DNA of 45,362 nucleotides from Gammaproteobacteria bacterium (GCA_030831085.1 JAURLT010000098.1:1-45362), one strand, 5' to 3'; positions 9,474 through 17,950 are shown, counted from the first letter of the stretch. Made by a program: numbers and translations. Notes: a model not told the origin generated them from the sequence alone.

Positions 9474-10144
9474 TCCTGTTCGATGCCGTGCACAAGCGTT
9501 ACCCCGGTGGCCGCGAGGCCCTGGTAGACGTCAGTTTCGAGCTCGCGCGCGGCGAGATGTCCTTCCTGACCGGCCACTCCGGTGCCGGCAAGAGCACCAT
9601 CCTCAAGCTGGTGGCGCTGCTGGAGCGTCCCTCTCGCGGTCGTGTGGTCGTCAACGGCACCGACGTCAGCACGGTCAGGCGACGGGGCGTACCCGCCTTT
9701 CGGCGCCAGGTCGGCATGGTCTTCCAGGACCACAAGCTGTTGTCGGATCGGCCCGTGTTCGACAACGTTGCGCTGCCGCTGGCTATCTCCGGCACCCCGC
9801 GACGCGACCTCGACAAGCGGGTTCGCGCGGCGCTCGACCAGGTCGGGCTGCTGGGGCGCGAGCAGGGATTCCCCCAGGAGCTGTCGGCCGGTGAGCAGCA
9901 GCGGGTGGGCATCGCGCGCGCCATCATCGCCCGCCCGCCCGTCCTGATTGCCGACGAGCCCACCGGCAACCTCGACCCGGACCTGGCCATGGAAGTGATG
10001 TCGCTGTTCCGTCGCCTCAACGAGGTGGGGGTGACCGTGCTGGTGGCGACCCACGACATTCACCTCATTGACCGCCTCGGTACCCGACGGATCCACATCG
10101 AGGGCGGTCGTATGGCCGATGGGAGTGACGATGGCGCGTCCTGA
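9470..10144 (+). CDS. ftsE: Cell division ATP-binding protein FtsE
   Basis: FtsE is the ATPase of the FtsEX complex, which sits at the septum and activates periplasmic amidases through EnvC-type partners. The 224 residues contain a Walker A GHSGAGKST at 35-43, a Q-loop in VGMVFQDHKLL, the signature LSAGEQQR, Walker B with LIADEPTGNLD and the H-loop ATHD. The ATG overlaps the ftsY stop by four bases, and the 3' end overlaps ftsX by 14 bases, so the three genes are translationally coupled. Confidence 0.96.
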   Translation: MILFDAVHKRYPGGREALVDVSFELARGEMSFLTGHSGAGKSTILKLVALLERPSRGRVVVNGTDVSTVRRRGVPAFRRQVGMVFQDHKLLSDRPVFDNVALPLAISGTPRRDLDKRVRAALDQVGLLGREQGFPQELSAGEQQRVGIARAIIARPPVLIADEPTGNLDPDLAMEVMSLFRRLNEVGVTVLVATHDIHLIDRLGTRRIHIEGGRMADGSDDGAS

Positions 10145-11105
10145 CCAGGCCAGCTCCAGGGGCTCCCGCCGCACCTTCGGCCAGTGGCTGGAAACCTGGG
10201 TGGAATGGCACGCCCAGGCGCTTCTGTCTTCACTCGGCAAGCTGCTGCGTCAGCCCATGGGCTCGGCACTTACCATCATCGTGATCGGCCTCGGCCTCGC
10301 CTTGCCCGGAGCCCTGCACCTGGTCCTCGTCAATGCCGAACAGGTCACCGAGAACATCGGCCGCAGCGTACAGCTCTCGGTGTTTCTCGCACCCGGCACC
10401 GAAGCGTCGCAGGCGAAGGCGCTGCAACAACGACTGGAAGACCGCAACGACGTGCTGGAGGCGAAGTTGGTCAGCCCCGAGGAAGGTCTCGAGGACTTCC
10501 GGTCGGTGGAGGGTTTTGCGGAGGCGTTGTCAGCCCTCGAGGACAATCCCCTGCCGTGGGCCATTACGCTGCGCCCGACCCATGGCCTCGATGCGCCGGA
10601 GCTGACCGAGGCGCTGGCTGCCGAGTTGCGTGAAATTGAACAGGTGGACCTCGTGCAGGTCGACACCGATTGGGTGCGCAGACTTGCCTCGATTCTTGAC
10701 CTGCTGCGCCGCGCCATAGAGGGCGCGGCCCTGGCGCTGGGCATAGGGGTAGTCGCCGTAGCCGGCAACACCATCAGACTGGACATCAACGCCCGGCGCG
10801 ACGAAATCGAGGTGGTCAAACTCGTCGGGGGCAGTGACGCCTACGTGCGGCGTCCGTTTCTCTATGGGGGCTTCTGGTACGGGCTCGGTGGGGGACTGCT
10901 GGCCTGGCTGCTGCTGTGGGGTGCAAGCTGGACCCTGGCCGGGCCGGTGGAGATCCTGGCAACCGATTATGGCTCGGCCTTCCGCCTGCTTGGACCGGAC
11001 GCACTCGCCGCCACCGCCACCCTGCTGGGTGGCCCGTTGCTGGGCTGGCTGGGAGCTTGGTGGTCATCCAGCTATCACCTGCGCCAGATCGAGCCAAAAC
11101 CCTAA
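10131..11105 (+). CDS. ftsX: Cell division protein FtsX
   Basis: FtsX is the membrane half of FtsEX. The ATG at 10131 is preceded by GGGAG and gives 324 residues; the frame extends further upstream but without support. A long cytoplasmic N-terminus is followed by one membrane segment ([22 protein letters not shown]), a periplasmic domain of about 110 residues and three more membrane segments in the C-terminal half, including the conserved [27 protein letters not shown]. This 1+3 topology is typical of FtsX. The rpoH start lies 104 bp downstream. Confidence 0.95.
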   Translation: MARPDQASSRGSRRTFGQWLETWVEWHAQALLSSLGKLLRQPMGSALTIIVIGLGLALPGALHLVLVNAEQVTENIGRSVQLSVFLAPGTEASQAKALQQRLEDRNDVLEAKLVSPEEGLEDFRSVEGFAEALSALEDNPLPWAITLRPTHGLDAPELTEALAAELREIEQVDLVQVDTDWVRRLASILDLLRRAIEGAALALGIGVVAVAGNTIRLDINARRDEIEVVKLVGGSDAYVRRPFLYGGFWYGLGGGLLAWLLLWGASWTLAGPVEILATDYGSAFRLLGPDALAATATLLGGPLLGWLGAWWSSSYHLRQIEPKP

Positions 11106-11132
11106 CCTACTGTATTTTTGGAATTTTTTTAG

Positions 11133-11160
11133 GGAACCCGGGCAGATATTGGCACTCTAA
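11133..11160 (+). promoter_or_regulatory. Possible sigma-E-type promoter of rpoH
   Basis: GGAACCC (11133-11139) and TCTAA (11156-11160) are separated by 16 bp, close to the RpoE pattern GGAACTT-N16-TCTGA. In E. coli one of the rpoH promoters depends on sigma-E. The proposed -10 lies inside the CIRCE-like repeat, so a bound repressor would block it. The T-run just upstream (11113-11130) has no preceding hairpin and is not a terminator for ftsX. Confidence 0.45.
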
Positions 11161-11175
11161 AGTCTGGAGTGCCAA
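11149..11175. promoter_or_regulatory. CIRCE-like HrcA operator upstream of rpoH
   Basis: The two arms TTGGCACTC (11149-11157) and GAGTGCCAA (11167-11175) are perfectly complementary and separated by exactly 9 bp. The CIRCE consensus bound by the heat-shock repressor HrcA is TTAGCACTC-N9-GAGTGCTAA. The only differences are one symmetrical A-to-G / T-to-C pair, so the dyad is kept. The site ends 34 bp before the rpoH ATG. It predicts that HrcA represses rpoH here; hrcA itself is not in the window. Confidence 0.82.
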
Positions 11176-11209
11176 AACTGTGGTACATTGCCGGCAGGGA
11201 GCGAACACC

Positions 11210-12079
11210 ATGACCACGACCGCCTTGACCCTCAAACAAAGCGAGCTTCTGCTGGGCGCGCCGATCGGCAGCCTTGATGCCTACGTCGAACGTGTGTCCC
11301 GCCTCCCCGTGCTGTCGCGGGAGGAAGAGATGGAACTCGCGTCCCGGTTCCGGGACCAGGACGACCTGGAAGCCGCTCGCCTGCTGGTGCTTTCCCACCT
11401 CCGATTCGTCGTGCACGTGGCTCGCGGCTACCTGGGTTACGGCCTGCCGGTCGGTGACCTCATTCAGGAAGGCAACGTGGGTCTGATGAAAGCCGTCAAG
11501 CGCTTCGACCCCACGGTCGGCGTGCGCCTGGTGAGCTTTGCGGTGCACTGGATCCGTGCCGAAATCCATGAGTACGTCCTGCGCAACTGGCGCCTGGTGC
11601 GCGTGGCTACCACCAAGGCCCAGCGCAAGCTGTTCTTCAACCTGCGCAAGATGAAGAAGAACCTCGCCTGGCTCTCGGAAGACGAGACCCGGGCCGTGGC
11701 CAGCGACCTTGGCGTAGACCCCTCGGAAGTCCGAGAAATGGAGCAGCGCCTCTCGGCCCGCGATCTTTCTTTCGACCCGACGCCCGCCGACGACGAGGAG
11801 CGGGATTATTCCCCGGCCGCCTACCTGCAGGCCGACGACGCCGATCCTGCCGTTGCCGTGGAGCGCGCGGAGTCAGAAGACGTTTCGACGCTCGCGCTCG
11901 GCCGTGCGTTGCAGCAGCTCGACCCGCGCAGCCGGCGCATTGTGGAAACGCGCTGGCTGGCCGAGGACAAGCTGACCCTGCATGAGCTGGCCGACGAACT
12001 GGGCGTTTCCGCCGAGCGCGTCCGCCAGGTCGAAGCCCAGGCACTGCGCAAGCTGAAGGCCCTGATGGCCGACGCCTGA
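11210..12079 (+). CDS. rpoH: RNA polymerase sigma-32 factor
   Basis: RpoH directs RNA polymerase to heat-shock promoters. The 289 residues contain region 2 ([45 protein letters not shown], about 57-101), the RpoH-specific box [10 protein letters not shown] at 138-147 and a region 4 helix-turn-helix ([29 protein letters not shown]) at the C-terminus. The RpoH box separates it from RpoD and RpoS. The ATG at 11210 follows GGCAGGGAGCG. ftsE-ftsX-rpoH is a conserved gammaproteobacterial order. The CIRCE-like operator and possible sigma-E promoter just upstream suggest it can be transcribed apart from ftsEX. Confidence 0.97.
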   Translation: MTTTALTLKQSELLLGAPIGSLDAYVERVSRLPVLSREEEMELASRFRDQDDLEAARLLVLSHLRFVVHVARGYLGYGLPVGDLIQEGNVGLMKAVKRFDPTVGVRLVSFAVHWIRAEIHEYVLRNWRLVRVATTKAQRKLFFNLRKMKKNLAWLSEDETRAVASDLGVDPSEVREMEQRLSARDLSFDPTPADDEERDYSPAAYLQADDADPAVAVERAESEDVSTLALGRALQQLDPRSRRIVETRWLAEDKLTLHELADELGVSAERVRQVEAQALRKLKALMADA

Positions 12080-12089
12080 TCGGTCAGGC
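12074..12089. terminator. Small palindrome holding both stop codons of rpoH and the malic enzyme
   Basis: GCCTGA (12074-12079), a TCGG loop and TCAGGC (12084-12089) form a 6-bp stem with a tetraloop. The TGA of rpoH is in the left arm and the TGA of the convergent malic enzyme gene is in the right. Only four bases separate the genes. The stem is short and lacks a T-tract, so it may be a weak bidirectional signal or chance. Confidence 0.3.
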
Positions 12090-13391
12090 CAGGTCCTCGT
12101 CGGCCAGCGCCGCCCGGCGCACCGCCTCCGCCACCGCGGCGTGTACCCGTGGGTCCAGTGGATCTGGCACCAGTTCGCCATGCGTTGCCTGCGCGGCGAT
12201 CGAGCCTGCGGCAGCCAACAGCATCGAGTCGGTAAATATCCCGGCCCGGGCTTCCAGAGCGCCCTTGAACAGTCCGGGAAATCCCAGCACGTTGTTGATG
12301 CCCTTCCCGTCAGCGGCAAAGGCAGCCCCGGCTTCGAGGGCCTGGACCGGGTCTATCTCAGCATCCGGGTTGGACAGCGCAAGGATCACCTGGCCCGGCC
12401 TGACCCATCGGGGATCGATGAGTGCGCGCACGCCCGTGGTGGCGACGATCACGTCGCACTCCTGCATCAGCTCGCGCAGTGAAGCCCCGCGGCCGCCCAT
12501 CGACTCGAAGCGCTGCACCGCAAGCGGATCGAGGTCGCTGCCCCGCAGCTGGGTCACTCCCGCCCGGCCCAGCAGGCGGGTGATGCCGATGCCGGCCGCG
12601 CCAAGGCCGACCTGCCCGATCGAGCAAGCGGAGAGATCCCGCCCAACCCGCGCGGTCGCATTCATGAGGGCGGCCAGCACCACCACGGCCGTGCCATGCT
12701 GGTCGTCATGCAAAACAGGTTTACGCAGGCGCTCACGTAGCCCGGCCTCGATCTCGAAGCAGGCCGGTGCCGCGATGTCCTCCAGCTGGATAGCTCCGAA
12801 TGACGCAGCAATGGCGCTAATGATCTCCACGCAACGCGCCGGATCGGTCTCGTCCAGTAAAATAGGCACTGCGTTGAGTCCGGCCAGCGCGGCGAACAGC
12901 GCCGCCTTACCCTCCATCACCGGCAGCCCGGCCAAGGCTCCGATGTTGCCGAGGCCCAGCACCGCCGTGCCGTTGGTGACCACGGCCACCGTCCGATCCA
13001 GGCTGGTGTACTCGCGGGCGAGCGCAGGGTCGTCGCGGATGGCTAGACAGACCCGCGCCACGCCAGGGGTGTAGATGTCCCTGAGCACCTGCTGGGTGTT
13101 GATCGCCATAGATGCACTGAAGCGCAGCTTGCCGCCGCGGTGGCGCTCGAACACCCGGTCCGACTTGCCCATGAAGCGCGCGTTTGGCAGGTCGTCGATG
13201 CGCTGGTACAGGCTGCGGTCGGTGGCCTCGTCCATCTCCAGAGTGATTTCCCACAACGTGCGGCCACGCTCGCGGCGGACGGCGTTGAGGTGGTCGATGA
13301 TCAGACCGGCTTCTGCGATCACCTGCAGCACCCTGGCCAGGCTGCCCGGCTGGTGCACCGTTTCCACCATGAGTATCTCGGGTATCTTCAT
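12084..13391 (-). CDS. NAD(P)-dependent malic enzyme with N-terminal ACT domain
   Basis: Malic enzymes decarboxylate malate to pyruvate and reduce NAD(P). The 435-residue protein begins with an ACT ligand-binding domain (about 7-80; HQPGSLARVLQVIAEAGLIIDHLNAVRRE), followed by the malic enzyme N-terminal domain (DIYTPGVARVC, VTNGTAVLGLGNIGALAGLPVMEGKA, KPVLHDDQHGTAVVVLAAL) and the NAD-binding domain (GQVGLGAAGIGITRLL, ALSNPDAEIDP, NNVLGFPGLFKGAL). ACT domains usually bind amino acids, so allosteric control is likely; the ligand is not evident. It overlaps the HDAC-like gene by four bases (ATGA) and is convergent with rpoH. The bifunctional phosphotransacetylase domain of some large malic enzymes is absent. 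Confidence 0.92.
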   Translation of the reverse strand: MKIPEILMVETVHQPGSLARVLQVIAEAGLIIDHLNAVRRERGRTLWEITLEMDEATDRSLYQRIDDLPNARFMGKSDRVFERHRGGKLRFSASMAINTQQVLRDIYTPGVARVCLAIRDDPALAREYTSLDRTVAVVTNGTAVLGLGNIGALAGLPVMEGKAALFAALAGLNAVPILLDETDPARCVEIISAIAASFGAIQLEDIAAPACFEIEAGLRERLRKPVLHDDQHGTAVVVLAALMNATARVGRDLSACSIGQVGLGAAGIGITRLLGRAGVTQLRGSDLDPLAVQRFESMGGRGASLRELMQECDVIVATTGVRALIDPRWVRPGQVILALSNPDAEIDPVQALEAGAAFAADGKGINNVLGFPGLFKGALEARAGIFTDSMLLAAAGSIAAQATHGELVPDPLDPRVHAAVAEAVRRAALADEDLA

Positions 13392-14278
13392 CCTGCCCTC
13401 GCGGCTTCGCGGAAAGTGTTGGCGTGCAGTTGAGCAGTGCGCTCGGGGCTCGCAGCGTAGCCGCCGGCCAGCACGATCACCAGTGGAATCCTCGCCGAAC
13501 GGGCCGCCTCAATCACCAGACGATCCCTCAAGCGCAGGCCGGACTCAGTCAGGGCCAGCCTGCCATAACGGTCGCCCGCGGCAGGATCCACGCCGGCAAG
13601 CAAGAAGGCCAATTCGGCGCCCTGCAGGACCCTGGGCAGGTGCTGGGCCAATGCGGCAAGGTAACCTTCGTCGCCGGTGCCATCAAGCAGACCGACATCC
13701 AGCGTCGAGCGCATCTTCTGCGTCGGATAGTTGCGCTCGCCGTGCACGGAGAAGGTGAACACGTTGGCGTCGGCGGCAAAGATCGACGCGGTGCCATTGC
13801 CCTGGTGCACGTCGAGGTCGATGATGGAGGCCCGACGGACCAGCCCCTCCCCCTGCAGGACGCGAATCGCCACGGCGACGTCGTTCAACACGCAAAAACC
13901 CTCGCCGCGGTCGGCGAAGGCGTGATGGGTGCCGCCAGCCAGGTTACCGGCCAGACCCTCCTCCAGCGCTGCCCGGGCGGCCAGCAGGGTGCCCTGGGCG
14001 GCCAGGCGCGAGCGTCTCCACAGGCCGGCCGACCACGGCATTCCCAGTCGACGGACCTCCTGGGCGGACAATTCCCCGCGCTCCAGTCGCTCCAGATATC
14101 GACCACAGTGCGCCAGGCGCAGGTCTTCGAGGCTGGCCTCGACGGGCACCAGCGTGTTGGCCTCACCCAGCAGGCCCTCGGCCACCAGCATGTCGTACAG
14201 CGCACGATACTTGCCCATGGGAAATGGATGGCCGGGCGGCAGATCGACCTGGTAGTCGGGGTGATAACTGAGGCGCAT
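13388..14278 (-). CDS. Histone deacetylase-family protein (HDAC/AcuC-like)
   Basis: This is a probable zinc-dependent amidohydrolase of the arginase/deacetylase fold. Bacterial members act on acetyl-lysine, acetylpolyamines or acetoin-pathway enzymes. From the ATG at 14278 it has 296 residues; a TTG at 14317 would add 13. The key elements are GGTHHAFADRGEGFCVLNDVAVA (paired histidines), the zinc site DLDVHQGNGT, FSVHGERNYP, GVDPAAGDRYGRLALTESG and the late GGYA. The usual deacetylase motifs appear complete. It is translationally coupled to the ACT-malic enzyme downstream (ATGA overlap), which suggests a shared metabolic role, and is divergent from the MFS carrier. Confidence 0.9.
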   Translation of the reverse strand: MRLSYHPDYQVDLPPGHPFPMGKYRALYDMLVAEGLLGEANTLVPVEASLEDLRLAHCGRYLERLERGELSAQEVRRLGMPWSAGLWRRSRLAAQGTLLAARAALEEGLAGNLAGGTHHAFADRGEGFCVLNDVAVAIRVLQGEGLVRRASIIDLDVHQGNGTASIFAADANVFTFSVHGERNYPTQKMRSTLDVGLLDGTGDEGYLAALAQHLPRVLQGAELAFLLAGVDPAAGDRYGRLALTESGLRLRDRLVIEAARSARIPLVIVLAGGYAASPERTAQLHANTFREAARAG

Positions 14279-14320
14279 AAGCTGGTTTAAGATGCCGTTC
14301 GCAGCGACAGGGGGCAATAG

Positions 14321-15673
14321 ATGCAGGCAACTCCATCAAGGTCGGCACAAGAGGACCTCGACCCTCCCCTGGACCGTCGGTCGGCCCTGCGGGCCTGGCG
14401 GGCAGTCGTCCTGCTGACCCTCGCCTACATCTGCTCATTCATCGATCGCCAGGTCATTACCCTGCTCATCGGGCCCATCAAGCAGGACCTCGGGCTCAGC
14501 GACACCCAGATCAGCTACCTGATCGGCCTGTCCTTCGCGCTCTTCTACACCGTATTCGGCTTCCTGATCGCCATCGCAGCAGACCGGCTCAATCGACGCA
14601 ACATCATTGCCGCCGGCATCTTTCTGTGGACCATCATGACCGCGGCCTGCGGACTTGCCCGAGGCTACGGCCAGTTGTTTCTCGCCCGCATGGGCGTCGG
14701 CTTTGGCGAGGGGGCGCTGTCACCGGCCGCCCTGTCACTCCTGACGGACCTCTTTCCCCGCCGGCAACTGGCACGGGCCATTAGCGTCTATTCAACGGGC
14801 ATCACCGTCGGCAGCGGCGTCGCCCTGCTGGTAGGGGGCAGCGTCATCCAGACAGTCAGCGGAGCAGAGACCGTTACCCTTCCGCTCCTCGGGACCCTGC
14901 GTCCATGGCAGGCGGCATTCATCATCGTCTCACTGCCCGGCATCCCCATCGGCCTGCTCATGCTGACGCTGCGGGAGCCAGCTCGCAAGGGCATCACCCA
15001 GGGTAGGGGTTGGTCGCTGCAGCCAACCCTTGCTCACCTGCGCGAGCACTGGCGCAGCTATTTCGGCATCGCCTTCGGCATGTCGGTGCTGACCATCATG
15101 GCTTACGGCATCATCGGCTGGATCCCCGAGCATTTCAGGCGCAGCTACGGCTGGAGCATCGGTCAGCTCAGCCTGTGGTACGGATTGGTGCTGGTCTGCT
15201 TCGGCCCCCCCGGCGCCTTCCTGGGCGGCTGGCTGGCGGACCGCTGGCGTGAGCGCCATGCCGATGGTTACCTGCGGGCGGCACTCGTGGGACTCGCGCT
15301 GCTGGTGCCAGCTTACGCCCTCTTCGCCCTCATGCAGGACCCCTGGATGTCGCTGCTGTGGCTGATCCCGGCCACGGTGGGCGGGGCGATCCCGACCAGC
15401 GTGGCAAGTGCCGCGTTGATGCAGCTCGCCCCCTCCGACATGCGGGCCCGGATCTCGGCACTCTATTACTTCGTGATCAGCATCGTCGGGCTCGGCATCG
15501 GCCCCACCTCGATCGCGCTGCTGACCGATTACTGGTTTGCGGACGAGGCAATGCTGAGGTATTCGATCGCGACTGTGGCAGGGGTGGCCGGCCTGGTTGC
15601 AACCGCCCTGCTGGTCTGGGTTCGACCCCATTTCACGCGCAGTGTCCTCGCCGCCAGGGCCTGGAACGGGTAA
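14321..15673 (+). CDS. MFS transporter (Spinster-like)
   Basis: This is a 450-residue major facilitator with twelve predicted membrane segments. The N-terminal half shows LTLAYICSFIDRQVITLLIGPIKQDLGLSDTQ and the loop 2-3 signature ADRLNRRN; the central loop (about 210-245) separates the halves, and GGWLADRWRERH marks the second repeat. The DRQ motif in the first helix and overall pattern resemble the Spinster-type subfamily found next to many catabolic genes. The substrate cannot be read. The ATG at 14321 follows CAGGGGGCAATAG, a usable ribosome binding site. It is divergent from the HDAC-like gene. Confidence 0.87.
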   Translation: MQATPSRSAQEDLDPPLDRRSALRAWRAVVLLTLAYICSFIDRQVITLLIGPIKQDLGLSDTQISYLIGLSFALFYTVFGFLIAIAADRLNRRNIIAAGIFLWTIMTAACGLARGYGQLFLARMGVGFGEGALSPAALSLLTDLFPRRQLARAISVYSTGITVGSGVALLVGGSVIQTVSGAETVTLPLLGTLRPWQAAFIIVSLPGIPIGLLMLTLREPARKGITQGRGWSLQPTLAHLREHWRSYFGIAFGMSVLTIMAYGIIGWIPEHFRRSYGWSIGQLSLWYGLVLVCFGPPGAFLGGWLADRWRERHADGYLRAALVGLALLVPAYALFALMQDPWMSLLWLIPATVGGAIPTSVASAALMQLAPSDMRARISALYYFVISIVGLGIGPTSIALLTDYWFADEAMLRYSIATVAGVAGLVATALLVWVRPHFTRSVLAARAWNG

Positions 15674-15709
15674 TCTCTGTCCACAACATCAACAAGGGGA
15701 GTCACTCGC

Positions 15710-16306
15710 ATGCACGCTGGAACAAGGATTTCCATTGCCCTTTGCGCCCTCGCCTGCCTCGGCCTCGTCGGTTGCGCCAGTCAGGAAGAGCCCGCCCGTC
15801 AGGCCGTGGCGGACCTTGAAGCCTCCTTCGCACAGGTCGGGGAGACGAGCGCCAAGTACCTGCCGGACGCCCATCAGGCCCTGCAGGGGGAACTGGACGG
15901 CCTGAAGGCGGACCTCGCAGCTGGCGAGTTCGAGAGCGTGCTCGGCAAGGCCCCGGGCCTGTCGGCAGGGCTGCGTAAGCTGCAGGCCGACGCCATCGTG
16001 GCCCGCGCCGGTTTCCGTGAAGCCATGACCCGCGAGTGGGAAACCATGAGCCAGTCGGTGCCGGCGCTGCTCTCCCGCGTGGATCGCGAGCTCGGGCGCT
16101 ATACCAGTAGCGGACGCATCCCGCGCGGCATGGACCGCGAGGGTTTCAAGACCTTGGTGACCTCCCTCGACGAAGCGAGGTCGCGGTGGACGAACGCAGT
16201 CGAAACAGGCAACGCAGGCGACTACGAGACCGCGGTGATGGCCGGCCGGGAGGCGCAGGCGTCGATGCAGTCGGCAGCCGACGCCCTCGGCCTGCAGAAC
16301 CGCTGA
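15710..16306 (+). CDS. Putative lipoprotein, function unknown
   Basis: I do not recognise this 198-residue protein. It has a lipoprotein signal: a short basic start, a hydrophobic stretch and the lipobox LVGC with Cys22. The residue after Cys is Ala, which favours outer-membrane sorting. The mature part is almost wholly helical and Ala/Glu/Leu-rich, with possible helix-bundle periodicity. The ATG at 15710 follows AGGGGAG. It lies 36 bp after the MFS gene on the same strand and ends 16 bp from the convergent marR-type gene. Confidence 0.75.
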   Translation: MHAGTRISIALCALACLGLVGCASQEEPARQAVADLEASFAQVGETSAKYLPDAHQALQGELDGLKADLAAGEFESVLGKAPGLSAGLRKLQADAIVARAGFREAMTREWETMSQSVPALLSRVDRELGRYTSSGRIPRGMDREGFKTLVTSLDEARSRWTNAVETGNAGDYETAVMAGREAQASMQSAADALGLQNR

Positions 16307-16322
16307 AGGCTCCGCGGCCGGA

Positions 16323-16799
16323 TCAGTCCCCCTGCTCCAGGGGGATCTGTTCGAGGGCATTGATGCACTGGCGGAGGCTGGCGCGGAACCGTGCCCGCTC
16401 CTCCAGAGGCAGCGCCTCGAGCATGCGCTCAATGACTTGGTCTGCAATCGGCCTCGCCCGACGCACGCAATCGAGACCGCCCTCGCTGACGTAGCACTGC
16501 ATCACCCGGGCGTTTTCCGGGTGCAGACGACGCTCGATGATGCCCTGCTGCTCGAGCGCAGCGATCACACCGCTCATGCTCTGGGCGGTGGTGCCAGAAC
16601 GGCGAGCCAGTTGGGCGCTGGATAGCCCGGGCTCGTGCAGCAACTCGTGCAACACCTGCGCCTGCGGGAAACCGATAGCGATCTCCGCGGCCCTCATCCG
16701 GGTTTCGATGCGAGCCTTGAGCAGGTGGTAGAGCTCCCGGATCAGGTAACCCTCATGCTCGTGTGGCTCCTCGGAGATCTGGACCTTGGGTCGACGCAT
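16323..16799 (-). CDS. MarR-family transcriptional regulator
   Basis: This 158-residue winged-helix regulator shows a dimerisation helix (LIRELYHLLKARIETRM), the DNA-binding part LSSAQLARRSGTTAQSMSGVIAALEQQGIIERR (about 80-112) and a wing with HPENARVMQCYVSEGG, ending in long dimerisation helices. MarR proteins usually repress efflux genes until a ligand or thiol oxidant releases them. It is divergent from the adaptor-RND-MATE operon across 74 bp that contain a dyad and a perfect TATAAT, so repression of that operon and of itself is the natural reading. Two cysteines are present (in MQCYV and LDCVRR). Confidence 0.9.
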   Translation of the reverse strand: MRRPKVQISEEPHEHEGYLIRELYHLLKARIETRMRAAEIAIGFPQAQVLHELLHEPGLSSAQLARRSGTTAQSMSGVIAALEQQGIIERRLHPENARVMQCYVSEGGLDCVRRARPIADQVIERMLEALPLEERARFRASLRQCINALEQIPLEQGD

Positions 16800-16812
16800 G
16801 TTCCGATGTTGT

Positions 16813-16848
16813 CAGGTTCCTTATACCCTATCAAGTTCCTGATATAAT
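16813..16848 (+). promoter_or_regulatory. Promoter and MarR-type operator of the efflux operon
   Basis: A perfect -10 TATAAT lies at 16843-16848, 25 bp before the adaptor GTG; no good -35 is seen at the right distance. Overlapping it is the dyad TATCA-N6-TGATA (16829-16844). The segment also contains two direct near-repeats, CAGGTTCCTTATA (16813-16825) and CAAGTTCCTGATA (16832-16844), 19 bp apart. The position over the -10 fits a repressor site for the divergent MarR protein. Confidence 0.6.
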
Positions 16849-16873
16849 TTGCGCCTGGTCCAAGGAGTCGCCC

Positions 16874-17950
16874 GTGAGCCTGTGTTATCCCCGCCTTGCC
16901 TTCCCGCTGCTGGCAGCCACCCTGTTGACGGCTGGCTGCTCGAGCGAAACAGAAGGTGAGGGCACCCGCCCGGCGCTCACTGCCGCGGTCGCCCAACCGG
17001 AGTTTCGCGACCTTCCCCTACGTATCGTGGCCTCGGGTCCAGTCGAGCCCTGGCAGGAGGCGATCGTGGGAGCGGAGCTGAGCGGCCTCAGGATAGAGCG
17101 GGTGCACGCAGAGGTGGGGGAGGTTGTGAAGAAGGGCGCACTGCTGGCCGAACTCGATGCCGCCACGCTCAGGGCCCAGGCGCTGGAGGCCGAGGCCAGC
17201 GTTGCAGAAACGAAGGCCCTGCGAGTCGAGGCAGCCTCCAGCGCTGCGCGCGGCGAGGCGTTGGCCCAATCCGGCGCCATCAGCCAGCGCGACCTGGATC
17301 AGCTCCGGGCAGCCGCCGGTTCGGCAGATGCCAGGGTGCAGCGCGCGGAAGCCCAGCTGGCCATCGCGCGGGAGCGCTTGTCCTATGCGAGGGTGCTCGC
17401 GCCCGATGACGGCGTGATCGCCAGCCGCACTGCGGTACCCGGCAGCGTCGTAACCAATGGCATGGAACTTTACCGGCTGGTTCGGCAGGGCCGGGTTGAG
17501 TGGCGGGCAGAGGTGCCGGAGCGCGATTTCCCGCAGCTCAGCATCGATCAGGCCGCCTTCGTGGAGTCGCGCGCAGGTGACCGGGTTGAGGGCCGGGTGC
17601 GGGTGATCTCGCCGGGACTCGATCCCACGACCCGTAGCGGGATCGCCTATGTCGACCTGCCGGTAGGCGGCCCGCTCCGCGCAGGCATGTATGCCACAGG
17701 CTGGATCGAGGTGGGCAGGTCAGAGGTCATGCTGATTCCACTCTCCGCCGTCGCCAACCGTGATGGCTCGCACTACGTATTCATCCTGACGGATGGTGAC
17801 GAGGTGCGGGAAACCAAGGTGCAAGTGGGCGCCACCGTTGACCGTTTGGTTGAGGTCACCAGCGGGTTGCCCAGGGACGCGCATGTGGTGACCAGCGGCG
17901 CAGGATTCCTGCGCGATGGTGATCGGGTCAAGGTGGTCGACCGGCAATGA
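16874..17950 (+). CDS. RND efflux periplasmic adaptor (membrane fusion lipoprotein)
   Basis: This adaptor links an RND pump to an outer-membrane channel. The start is GTG at 16874, six bases after AAGGAG, and gives 358 residues with a lipoprotein signal ending in LTAGC (Cys22). A lipoyl/barrel-sandwich half (GPVEPWQEAIVGAELSGLRIERVHAEVGEVVKKGALLAELD), an alpha-helical hairpin (about 90-150) and the second half (LSYARVLAPDDGVIASRTAVPGSVVTNG) are followed by beta-barrel and membrane-proximal domains. The stop overlaps the pump start as ATGA. No outer-membrane channel gene is present, so a TolC-type partner elsewhere is implied. Confidence 0.92.
   Translation: MSLCYPRLAFPLLAATLLTAGCSSETEGEGTRPALTAAVAQPEFRDLPLRIVASGPVEPWQEAIVGAELSGLRIERVHAEVGEVVKKGALLAELDAATLRAQALEAEASVAETKALRVEAASSAARGEALAQSGAISQRDLDQLRAAAGSADARVQRAEAQLAIARERLSYARVLAPDDGVIASRTAVPGSVVTNGMELYRLVRQGRVEWRAEVPERDFPQLSIDQAAFVESRAGDRVEGRVRVISPGLDPTTRSGIAYVDLPVGGPLRAGMYATGWIEVGRSEVMLIPLSAVANRDGSHYVFILTDGDEVRETKVQVGATVDRLVEVTSGLPRDAHVVTSGAGFLRDGDRVKVVDRQ

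Noticed and set aside
11113-11130. T-rich run after ftsX as a possible terminator
   Set aside because: No stable hairpin precedes it; it is better read as AT-rich DNA upstream of the rpoH promoter.
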